From assembly GCF_006636215.1 (NCBI RefSeq), contig NZ_VIFM01000040.1, forward strand, positions 1 to 62,807: a stretch of DNA of 62,807 nucleotides. The letters are read 5' to 3'. The translations under genes were made by a program, and so were the position numbers. This stretch comes from Myxococcus llanfairpwllgwyngyllgogerychwyrndrobwllllantysiliogogogochensis (GTDB lineage: Bacteria; Myxococcota; Myxococcia; Myxococcales; Myxococcaceae). The notes beneath the pieces were generated by a model. That model was not told where the DNA came from. It saw only the letters and a program-made list of their open reading frames with translations, and searched no databases. Numbering within the stretch: the stretch's first letter is position 1; each line of letters starts with the position of its first letter. Below, one piece after another: positions 26,677-34,285 of this stretch.

Positions 26677-26702
26677 GAGGGCCGGGTCGTCCACCGGCCC
26701 TC
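26677..26702 (+). terminator. Intrinsic terminator after the RHS gene
   Basis: GAGGGCCGG (26677-26685) pairs with CCGGCCCTC (26694-26702), 9 bp perfect with an 8-nt loop, followed by TTTCGCGTT. It begins 29 bp after the stop. Confidence 0.7.
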
Positions 26703-26798
26703 TTTCGCGTTCCAGCGATTCCCGCGCAGCGGCTTTGGGCAGGGCTCTCACGGGCCTGACGCTGGTCGGCGTCCGCCCTCGGACTATGCTCGGCGGCC

Positions 26799-28265
26799 AT
26801 GAGCCCTCCTCTCGAGCATGAAGCTGGAGTTCCGTCAGGCACGTCGGGCGGAGGCTATTCGCGGCGGGTGGGCCTGTTCTCGGGGGTGATGCTCGTCATC
26901 GGCGGCATCATCGGCTCGGGCATCTTCCTCAACCCCTCCATCGTCGCCCAGCGCGTGCACACCCCCGCTCTCACACTGGGGGCCTGGCTGCTCGGCGGTG
27001 GCGTGGCCCTCATCGGCGCCTTCATCTACGGCGAGCTGGGACAGCGAATCCCCAAGGCGGGCGGCAGCTACGTCTACCTGCGCGATGCCTTTGGCGAACT
27101 GCCCGCCTTCCTCAATGCCTGGGGAATGCTGCTGATGATCGCCACCGGAGCCATCGCCGCGGTGGCGGTGACCTTCGCCAACTACACGCTGGCGCTGACG
27201 GGCCTCGCGGACGGCTACCGGTTTCCGCTCGCCGTCGGCGCCATCGTGCTGCTCTCCGGCATCAACTACTTCGGCGTGCGTCCCGGGGCGCTCACGCAGA
27301 ACGTCTTCACGGTGCTCAAGCTGGTGGCGCTCGCTGTGCTCGTGGGCGCGGGCCTGCTGCTCGCGGGGGCCTCTCCCTCGGTGGGGACCACGACGCCTCC
27401 CGCGCCTCCGGACTCCATCGTGCTGGCTCTCGGCGCCGCGCTGGTCCCCGTCCTCTTCAGCTACGGCGGCTGGCAGCAGACCAACTTCGTGGCCGAGGAG
27501 TTGGTGAATCCGGAGCGCAACCTGCCCCGCGCGCTCCTGTGGGGCGTCATCGGCGTGGTGACGGTGTACCTGCTCGCGAACCTCACCTACCTGCGCACGC
27601 TCGGCGCGGAGGGACTCGCCGCGAGCAACGCGCCCGCGGCGGATGCGCTCGGGCTCCTGTTGGGGCCCACGGGCCGCACCTTCATCACGGCGGGCGTGGC
27701 GCTCTCCACCTTCGGGTTCCTCAACCTCGTCATCCTCGTGTCGCCCCGCGTCTATCAGGCGATGGCGGCGGATGGGCTGTTCTTCCCGTGGATGGCGCGC
27801 CTGCATCCGCGCTACCACACGCCCTCGGCGGCCATCGTCTTCCAGGCGGTCTGGGCCATCCTCCTCACGAGCACGGGGACCTACGGCGAGTTGCTCGACT
27901 ACGTCGTCTTCGCGGACTGGCTTGTCTTCGGCGCCACGGCCGCCACGCTCTTCGTCTACCGGGCCCGGGAGCGTCAGGGACAGGTGCCCCGCGTGACGTA
28001 CCGGGTGCCCGGCCATCCCTTCACGCCCCTGCTCTTCATCGCGGCGGCGCTCTACGTCGTGGTGGGGTCCACGGCTTCCAATCCCCTCAACGCGCTCAAG
28101 GGCACGCTGCTGCTCGGCGCGGGCGTGCCTGTGTTCCTCTACTGGCGCAAGCGCAGGGAGGCGCGCGCCACGGCGCAGGTATCGGGAACAGACGTCGTGG
28201 AAGGCCCTTCGGTGCCGGAGCAGCCCGTGCGGAGCGCGGTGTCTGGCAAGCGCGGAGCGGACTGA
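26799..28265 (+). CDS. APC-superfamily amino-acid permease
   Basis: 488 aa with about 12 hydrophobic helices. The first helix carries the APC signature GGIIGSGIFLNP (about 36-47), followed by FIYGELGQRIPKAGGSYVYLRDAFGELPAFLNAW, typical of the L-type/amino-acid-polyamine subgroup. Further marks: INYFGVRPGALTQNVFTVLKLVAL and SYGGWQQTNFVAEELVNPERNLPRAL. A polar C-terminal tail (about 40 residues) is probably cytosolic. Likely transports amino acids across the inner membrane; the substrate cannot be told. It stands alone after a terminator. Confidence 0.92.
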   Translation: MSPPLEHEAGVPSGTSGGGYSRRVGLFSGVMLVIGGIIGSGIFLNPSIVAQRVHTPALTLGAWLLGGGVALIGAFIYGELGQRIPKAGGSYVYLRDAFGELPAFLNAWGMLLMIATGAIAAVAVTFANYTLALTGLADGYRFPLAVGAIVLLSGINYFGVRPGALTQNVFTVLKLVALAVLVGAGLLLAGASPSVGTTTPPAPPDSIVLALGAALVPVLFSYGGWQQTNFVAEELVNPERNLPRALLWGVIGVVTVYLLANLTYLRTLGAEGLAASNAPAADALGLLLGPTGRTFITAGVALSTFGFLNLVILVSPRVYQAMAADGLFFPWMARLHPRYHTPSAAIVFQAVWAILLTSTGTYGELLDYVVFADWLVFGATAATLFVYRARERQGQVPRVTYRVPGHPFTPLLFIAAALYVVVGSTASNPLNALKGTLLLGAGVPVFLYWRKRREARATAQVSGTDVVEGPSVPEQPVRSAVSGKRGAD

Positions 28266-28429
28266 AGCCCATCCCTGATGCTCCACGGCTCGGCGGGCCT
28301 CGGTGGACAGCGGCGCGCACTACGAGACCGACCGGGAAGGGCGAGGTGCGTACCTCTCCACGCGGATGCGCCGCCACCCCTGCGCGCAAGGCAGGGAATG
28401 GCGGCGCTCCCACCCTTCAGGTGCCTGCA

Positions 28430-30079
28430 TCAGTACACGATGGCGATGTCTCGCAGCTCCGGACCGGAAGCCCCACCGATAGCCGCCTGTTCCGCTGTCG
28501 TGGCGGTGCGCGGAAAGTACGTCGCGGCGCCCGTCAGCAGATTCACCTGATACAGCACATAGGGACCACTGGCCGCCGTGCGACCCGCCGCCAGCGGCAG
28601 CCCGTTGTCGCCGCCAGCGATATCAAACCCCGTCGCGCCGACAAACGTCACGCCCAGCGCCCCCACGTTCACCAGCGTGCCATCGTTGGGGGGCACCTGC
28701 TGAGTCAGCCCGTTGCTGTTGCGCTCCAGGTCGAACAACGTCGTCGTCGTCGCACCCATGACGCTGTTCGTGTACGCCACACCGAAGACGACGGCACCCG
28801 GCGTCCGGTTGATGGCGCCGTCCGTGGTTGTCGCACCCGTGTCGACGTTGATGCGCAGGTTCTGCCCCGTGTCGCTCACCACGCGCAAACGGTCCGCCAC
28901 GGGATTGAAGTCGATGACGAACTGAGCCCCCGACAGCGCGGTGAAGGGTTCCGTGGTGTCCGCCGGGTCCGCGTTCAAGGTGGCCTTCGCGGTGACCGCG
29001 CCTGTCTGCGTGTCCACCGTGTAGAGCTTCCCGGCGGACGACAGGGCATACATCGTCCGGTCCGCCGGGCGCAGGTCGATGCCGAGCAACGTCTCCCCTG
29101 CTGGCACCCCCGTCAGCGCCACCGTTGCCGTCAGCGTGTTGGGCGCTGAGACGGCGGCACGCACGAGCTGGTTGTCGGTGGTGAGACCGTAGACCGTGGC
29201 GCCCGACTCCTGCTTCAGGGCCAGCCCCTTGAGGGGCTCCGTCGAGCCGATGGCCGCGACTTCCGTGGCGGGGGCCGAAGTATTCTCCGGAGTGATGCGA
29301 TACAGGCGCTGCGTGCCGCCCACCGTCAGCGCGGCATAACCGACGTTGGTCCGCGCATCGATGTCATAGCCATTCACCCCCGAGGCATCCACGCCCAATG
29401 CCACCGGGGCGGAGAGTGTGCCGTTGTTCGGCGGATCCTGGAGGTAGACGGTGTCGGTCGCCGCATCCAGCACGAAGAGGCGGGTGGTGGCGGTCTCCGC
29501 GAAGGAGTTGGTGTAGGCCGCACCGCTGACCTGCGCGCCGCCATTGCCGCCATTGATGGCGCCATCCGTGATGGTGTCGCCGGTGTCGACATTGATGCGC
29601 AGGTTCTGCCCGCTGTCACTCACCACGCGCAGGCGGTCCGCCACCGGATTGAAGTCCACGGCGAAGTCGGTGCCGACGAGGCCCGTGAACGGATTGTCGT
29701 CCCCTGTCATGGCGGACAGCGTGGCCTTCACGGTGGCGATGCCGGTGTCCGGGGCGAGGGTGACGATTCGCGCCCCGCTGGTGAGGCCATACAGTTGCGA
29801 GTCGGCGGGACGGTAGTCGATGCCCAAGAGAGACTCTCCCGCGTCCAGACCCGTCACGGCGATGGAGCCCACCAGGACATCGGGCGTCGCGCGATTGAAG
29901 GACACCAGAGTGTCCGATGCGGTCAGGGCGATGACCTCTCCCACCATGACCGGATCCGGCGCGCCATCCAGCCCCGTGCCGGGAGTCGGGTTCGGGTCGT
30001 CGTCGTCACCACAGGCCGTGAGGAAGAGCGCGGTAGCGAGCGCGGCGAGGAACTGGTGCGGCTTCCTGATAAGGGTCAT
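28430..30079 (-). CDS. DUF4394 lipoprotein with two tandem DUF4394 domains
   Basis: 549 aa. Lipobox FLTAC (Cys23), then GDDDDPNPTPG. Two copies of a domain of about 240 residues follow, each with GESLLGIDYRPADSQLYGL / GETLLGIDLRPADRTMYAL, DFNPVADRLRVVSD-GQNLRINVDTG and a beta-propeller-like rhythm. The DNA of the two copies is still very similar around the GQNLRINVD block (28840-28870 and 29583-29613). DUF4394 proteins are exported and often anchored; their function is unknown, and a propeller-like binding surface is likely. Gene order gives no partner. Confidence 0.88.
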   Translation of the reverse strand: MTLIRKPHQFLAALATALFLTACGDDDDPNPTPGTGLDGAPDPVMVGEVIALTASDTLVSFNRATPDVLVGSIAVTGLDAGESLLGIDYRPADSQLYGLTSGARIVTLAPDTGIATVKATLSAMTGDDNPFTGLVGTDFAVDFNPVADRLRVVSDSGQNLRINVDTGDTITDGAINGGNGGAQVSGAAYTNSFAETATTRLFVLDAATDTVYLQDPPNNGTLSAPVALGVDASGVNGYDIDARTNVGYAALTVGGTQRLYRITPENTSAPATEVAAIGSTEPLKGLALKQESGATVYGLTTDNQLVRAAVSAPNTLTATVALTGVPAGETLLGIDLRPADRTMYALSSAGKLYTVDTQTGAVTAKATLNADPADTTEPFTALSGAQFVIDFNPVADRLRVVSDTGQNLRINVDTGATTTDGAINRTPGAVVFGVAYTNSVMGATTTTLFDLERNSNGLTQQVPPNDGTLVNVGALGVTFVGATGFDIAGGDNGLPLAAGRTAASGPYVLYQVNLLTGAATYFPRTATTAEQAAIGGASGPELRDIAIVY

Positions 30080-30315
30080 GGGTTCCCCCGAAGGATGGAC
30101 CGGATTGATTTCACGAGCCCTTACGATGGTCCTCTTGAGCTGGATTCCTCCCCGTGCCGCGGAGCACCTGGCTGTTCGTCATCCGACCCGCCGCGGAACA
30201 AGGCACCTTCCGAGGACGGACCGAAGCGCCGCCGAGGCTTCTTGTTTCTCTGAAATCAAACACCGCGAACCGCCAGGCGAGGCAGGGAGCCCTGAGTCGC
30301 CGGAAGCCTTGATGG

Positions 30316-30351
30316 GAGTCCATCACCCGCCAGCATGCGAGTGATGGACTC
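30316..30351 (-). terminator. Terminator of the small Cys-rich gene
   Basis: GAGTCCATCAC (30316-30326) pairs with GTGATGGACTC (30341-30351), 11 bp perfect with a 14-nt loop, 22 bp beyond the stop of the minus-strand gene ending at 30374. Confidence 0.6.
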
Positions 30352-30373
30352 GACCGCTCAGGATGAACCGGCG

Positions 30374-30700
30374 CTACAGCGTCACGGCCCGAGCAGCCAG
30401 CATCGGCGGCGCGCAGATGGGGGCCACGAGCGCGGCGTCATCACGCGACGACTCCGACGACGACAGCTCGTCCTCCTCGGTCCCCAGGGCCGCGCCGCCA
30501 CAGGTGCCGTACTCCCACTCGGTCACCCACTCCTCACAGGTGACGACCTGCATGCTCCAGGGAATGGCACAGACCAGCCAGCACGGCGTGCTCTCATTGC
30601 AACGGTCCTGGGAGCAGTCCGGAGGCAGGGCCGACGCGGACAGCGGGGCCAACACGAGCGCCGCGACTCCTGCGAACAGGGACTTCGATAGCAGTTTCAT
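30374..30700 (-). CDS. Small exported Cys-containing protein, hypothetical
   Basis: 108 aa from ATG 30700 (SD GGAGA upstream); the longer open frame above it is not protein-like. Signal peptide MKLLSKSLFAGVAALVLAPLSASA, cleavage probable before LPPDC. The mature part begins with six cysteines in CSQDRCNESTPCWLVC and VTCEEWVTEWEYGTC, suggesting a disulfide knot. An acidic/Ser-rich stretch (TEEDELSSSESS) and a hydrophobic end follow. No family recognised; similar small Cys-rich secreted proteins are frequent in myxobacteria. Confidence 0.75.
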   Translation of the reverse strand: MKLLSKSLFAGVAALVLAPLSASALPPDCSQDRCNESTPCWLVCAIPWSMQVVTCEEWVTEWEYGTCGGAALGTEEDELSSSESSRDDAALVAPICAPPMLAARAVTL

Positions 30701-31125
30701 GATGTCTCCACGATGACGGGATGACCGGGCCACCCACGCGTGAGCCGGCCCCTCGACTGTCTCAGGAAAACCGCGAATCTTCAAAAGTCGCGACTGGCGT
30801 ACTTTTCTACTCCAGAAACACTTCAGTCCTGACCGAACGGGCCGCTTATGACCCTCCTGGGTCAGGACGTGATGCGGGTTCTCCGCCTGTGCCTCCCTCC
30901 GAAAGGGCGCGCCGGATAAATCCCCGGGAATCACACGCGAAAACCCTTCGCCGTCTCCAGCCCGGAGACGACGCACTCCACCCACGGAGTAACCCCCTCG
31001 AGCCTCCTCGCGGCCCCACCGCGCGGCATCCTTCGAGGACCCCGCTCGTGGGCAGTCCTCATTCAAGAAGGGGTGACCACGACCTGCGTCCACCCCCGCC
31101 TTGAATCAAGCGAAGGGTTCACGAC
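30701..31125. other. 425-bp divergent intergenic region
   Basis: It lies between the small exported protein (minus) and the GON/Vps62 lipoprotein (plus). No convincing coding frame. It holds a relatively AT-rich patch (30775-30850), an 8-bp inverted repeat TCCTGACC/GGTCAGGA flanking about 30835-30860, and copy 2 of AATCCCCGGGAAT. Confidence 0.6.
30919..30931 (+). promoter_or_regulatory. AATCCCCGGGAAT motif, copy 2
   Basis: Identical over 13 nt to 16342-16354, with similar preceding bases (GGATAAATCC versus GGAATAATCC). It lies 195 bp before the start of the lipoprotein gene at 31126. Confidence 0.35.
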
Positions 31126-34100
31126 ATGAGTCTGGGTGTTTCATTGAAATCCGCGGCATGGCGTGCAGTGCTCCTCGGGGGACTCCTCGCGCTCTCCACG
31201 GGTTGCCAGGGCGAAGGCATCGAGTCGGACGGGCACTCCGAATCCCTGCCCGGAGAGACAGAGGCCCTGCCCGTCCTCCAGCAACAGCTGGCCCCGCTGC
31301 GCGAGAAGTCCTGCCGGGAAATCAAGAACGCCAGACCTCAGGCCGGAGATGGTGAGTACACCCTTCACCTCATGGGGGACGCCGCCCGGCCCTGGAAGGC
31401 CTGGTGCCACGACATGGCCGGCACTCCCACCGAGTATCTCCCGCTCCCCGAGAATGGCCTCCACTCCAACTTCTCTCAATACACCGCGGGTGGCGCGGCC
31501 CCCGGCAGCAACGTCCGCACCGTCTTCTCCAAGCTGCGCATCAACCCCGTCACGCTCGAGGTCGATACGTCCGACCGGCGGTTCGCGACGTCCACCGGCG
31601 CGCTCTCACACAATGGCCAGGCCAACATCTCCACCATGCCCTACGCCACCGCCATGTCCTGCGACTGGGGCGGCTCCGGCAGGGCCAACGTCGACTTGCG
31701 CGGCACCCCGTTCAAGCTGCCCGCCGACTACTTCGTGACGAGTGGCTTCAGCCAACTGGGCGCCGCGTCCTACAGCTTCGTCGACCAGGTCGTCTCCATC
31801 ACCGGCGGCGGCTACTGCGGCTGGACGGCTCCACTCGGCGCCGACCCCGCGCTCGGCGGCGCCCTCCCCCTCTTCTACGCCGCTCCACCTGTCGCCTGGA
31901 CGCCTGTCGCACGCGTCTACCCCTCCGGTGGCGCCGAGCCCTCCGCCCAGGCGCTCCAGCCCGGCTGGTATGACCAGCACCAGCTCACCGTCGGCAACGA
32001 CACCATCAGCTCCGTCCACGTCCCCAGGGGCTGGGCCGTCACCCTCTACGAGCACTCGCGCTTCTCCGGCAGCTCCATCACCTTCACCTCCGACACCCTC
32101 CTGACGGGCAATGGCTGGGACAAACGGGCCTCCAGCATCAAGGTGGAAGCCCCCGTGTCCGTCTATTCCCAGCACAACTTCGGAGGAGTTCGTCAATCCC
32201 TGCGCGCGGGCCGGTATGACATCAACCAGCTCACGCTGGGCAATGACACCCTCCGCTCCCTCAAGGTGCCCGACGGCTTCCAGGTCACCCTCTACGCGGA
32301 CTCGGGTTTCTCCGGCCAGCGCATCGTCCTCACCCAGGACACGGACCTCACCGGCAGCCTCCTCAACGCCGTCACCTCCAGCCTCGTCGTCGAGTCCACC
32401 ACCTCCCGCAACAACAACATCCTCCATGGCCAGTGGCACGCTTCCGGTGGACAGAACCGAACCAGTCCCGCCAACCGTCAGTTCCTCGTCGAGCACTCCG
32501 GCCCGCCCGACATCGTCACCTTCGACCTCGACGCCAACAACGCCGGCCCCTACCTCTACCTCCTCGACTCCAGCGGAAACGTGCTCGCCGAGGCGAACGA
32601 CCTCCTTGGCGGCTCACGCGCGCGCATCGCCTATGACCTCCAGCCCGGCAGCTACAAGCTCGTCGCCGCGACGACCCAGGCCGGGCAGACGGCCGACTTC
32701 ACCCTGCGCTCCGACAAGGCCCGGCTCCGCTATCCGCTGCGCCTCTCGGTCCAGGCGGAGACCCACTTCGATTGGGTCTACGACGACCACAACACCGGAG
32801 CGCACGACAACATCTCCGTCTGGCGGCCCAGGCTCGACCGGTTCCCCGGCCACTACTCCCTGGGCGACGTGGCCATGCCCTCCCATGGCTCACCGCCTCG
32901 GATGACCTTCGTGGTCTCCGGTGAGGGGGACGTGCTGGCGCCTCCCATCGACTATGACCTCGTCTGGGATGACAAACACACCCGCGGCTCTCACGATGCC
33001 AGCTTCTGGCACCCCAGGCCCGCTCCTGGCTATACCTGCCTCGGCTCGGTGGCCACCCTGGGCTATGACAAGCCGTCCACCCAGCTCATCCGGTGTGTCC
33101 GCAGTGAGTATGTCCTGCCCGCGAGCCCTGCCTGGCTGTGGGACGACAGGGGCTCGAGTGCCTATCGCGACGGCACTGTCTTCCAGGCCAATGCCACGGA
33201 CCACCGGTCCCTGACCGCCTCATCCATGGTGGGCCAGGTCGGTTATGGCGCCGCCAATGCCAGTCTCTTCTGGGCTCTCAACAAGAGCGCCCTCGCCAAC
33301 GCCGAACTCCAGGGGGCCCCGGTCGATGACCTCACCGTCCTCCAGTACGCGCCCCTCGTCTGGCTCCATCCAGACGAATACTACTGGCCGTCCTCCGCCG
33401 AGTTCTTCCTCGCGAACGTGACGCCTGTCGGGTACTTCATGGAGACCCGCGAGCCACTGGGCTGCGCCTCCTGTACGGACCCCGCGTTCCTGCACGGCCA
33501 GCGTCCGGACCCGACGACCCACGTGCCGATGTATGCGCAGATCATCCCTCGCACCCAGGCCGGAGCCCCAACCCAGACCACCGACGTCGTCTATTGGATG
33601 TTCTACCCCTACAACGGAGGCAAGCGCGTCTGCGTGGGCTTCTACAATGCCGTGCATTCCTGCCTCGGGAAGTTCTCGACCTTCGGCAACCACGTGGGCG
33701 ACTGGGAGCACGTCACCGTGCGCTTCGTCGACGGGAGACCGACCCATGTCTTCATGGCCCAGCATGCCGAAGGGCAGCTCTTCGTCTATGGAGACAAAGC
33801 GCTGGGCCTCTTGAACTTCCATCCCGAGACCTATGTGGCCTTTGGCTCACACGGCGCCTATCCGGACACCGGCTCGCATGTGTACAAGACGCTCTTCAAC
33901 GGCGAACTCCTGAGCGACGAAACAGGAAGAGGCACGCCGTGGATTGGGTGGGACCGCCCCGTCATCATCCCCTGGCAGCCGCTGGGCACCTACACGTCGA
34001 CGAACGGTCCGGCGTGGATGGACTCCATCCTCCAGTGGGGCAATCCGCCAGATGGCTGCCTCAACATCGTCACGCAATACTCGAATGAGTGCATCCGCAA

Positions 34101-34164
34101 CGGCGGCCCCAGCGGGCCCATGCTGAAGACCATCGCCAATCCAGAGGCGATGGTCATGGAGTGA
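31126..34164 (+). CDS. Multidomain lipoprotein: GON domain, beta/gamma-crystallin repeats, PPC-like domain, Vps62-like domain
   Basis: 1012 aa. Lipobox LSTGC (Cys27). A GON-like domain covers about residues 62-250 (SCREIKNARPQAGDGEYTL, then KAWCHDMAG and SKLRINPVTLEVDTSDRRFA); GON was first known from animal ADAMTS proteases. Beta/gamma-crystallin motifs span about 261-424: LYEHSRFSGSSITF, VYSQHNFGGVRQSL and LYADSGFSGQRIVL, with Ca-site patterns NDTISS and NDTLRS. A PPC-like domain follows (about 440-540), and a Vps62/DUF946-type region runs to the end (DWVYDDHNTGAHDNISVWRP near 549, LVWLHPDEYYWPSSAEFF, GDWEHVTVRF near 858, AFGSHGAYPDTGSH). The overall reading is a surface, Ca-stabilised binding protein; activity unknown. 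It is convergent with the RHS-Hint toxin gene. Confidence 0.88.
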   Translation: MSLGVSLKSAAWRAVLLGGLLALSTGCQGEGIESDGHSESLPGETEALPVLQQQLAPLREKSCREIKNARPQAGDGEYTLHLMGDAARPWKAWCHDMAGTPTEYLPLPENGLHSNFSQYTAGGAAPGSNVRTVFSKLRINPVTLEVDTSDRRFATSTGALSHNGQANISTMPYATAMSCDWGGSGRANVDLRGTPFKLPADYFVTSGFSQLGAASYSFVDQVVSITGGGYCGWTAPLGADPALGGALPLFYAAPPVAWTPVARVYPSGGAEPSAQALQPGWYDQHQLTVGNDTISSVHVPRGWAVTLYEHSRFSGSSITFTSDTLLTGNGWDKRASSIKVEAPVSVYSQHNFGGVRQSLRAGRYDINQLTLGNDTLRSLKVPDGFQVTLYADSGFSGQRIVLTQDTDLTGSLLNAVTSSLVVESTTSRNNNILHGQWHASGGQNRTSPANRQFLVEHSGPPDIVTFDLDANNAGPYLYLLDSSGNVLAEANDLLGGSRARIAYDLQPGSYKLVAATTQAGQTADFTLRSDKARLRYPLRLSVQAETHFDWVYDDHNTGAHDNISVWRPRLDRFPGHYSLGDVAMPSHGSPPRMTFVVSGEGDVLAPPIDYDLVWDDKHTRGSHDASFWHPRPAPGYTCLGSVATLGYDKPSTQLIRCVRSEYVLPASPAWLWDDRGSSAYRDGTVFQANATDHRSLTASSMVGQVGYGAANASLFWALNKSALANAELQGAPVDDLTVLQYAPLVWLHPDEYYWPSSAEFFLANVTPVGYFMETREPLGCASCTDPAFLHGQRPDPTTHVPMYAQIIPRTQAGAPTQTTDVVYWMFYPYNGGKRVCVGFYNAVHSCLGKFSTFGNHVGDWEHVTVRFVDGRPTHVFMAQHAEGQLFVYGDKALGLLNFHPETYVAFGSHGAYPDTGSHVYKTLFNGELLSDETGRGTPWIGWDRPVIIPWQPLGTYTSTNGPAWMDSILQWGNPPDGCLNIVTQYSNECIRNGGPSGPMLKTIANPEAMVME

Positions 34165-34197
34165 GCGGGCCCACGCTCCGCCAGACTTGAAGGGACG

Positions 34198-34233
34198 CAG
34201 GCCCTGCCGGCATTCCGCCGCCGGCAGGGCCTG
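34198..34233. terminator. Bidirectional terminator between convergent giant genes
   Basis: CAGGCCCTGCCGGC (34198-34211) pairs with GCCGGCAGGGCCTG (34220-34233), 14 bp perfect with an 8-nt loop, in the 121-bp gap between the Vps62 lipoprotein stop and the RHS-toxin stop. Confidence 0.75.
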
Positions 34234-34285
34234 TGCGGTGGCACCCGCTCCACCCGGGGCACCACCCTCACGGAGTCCTGCTGTC

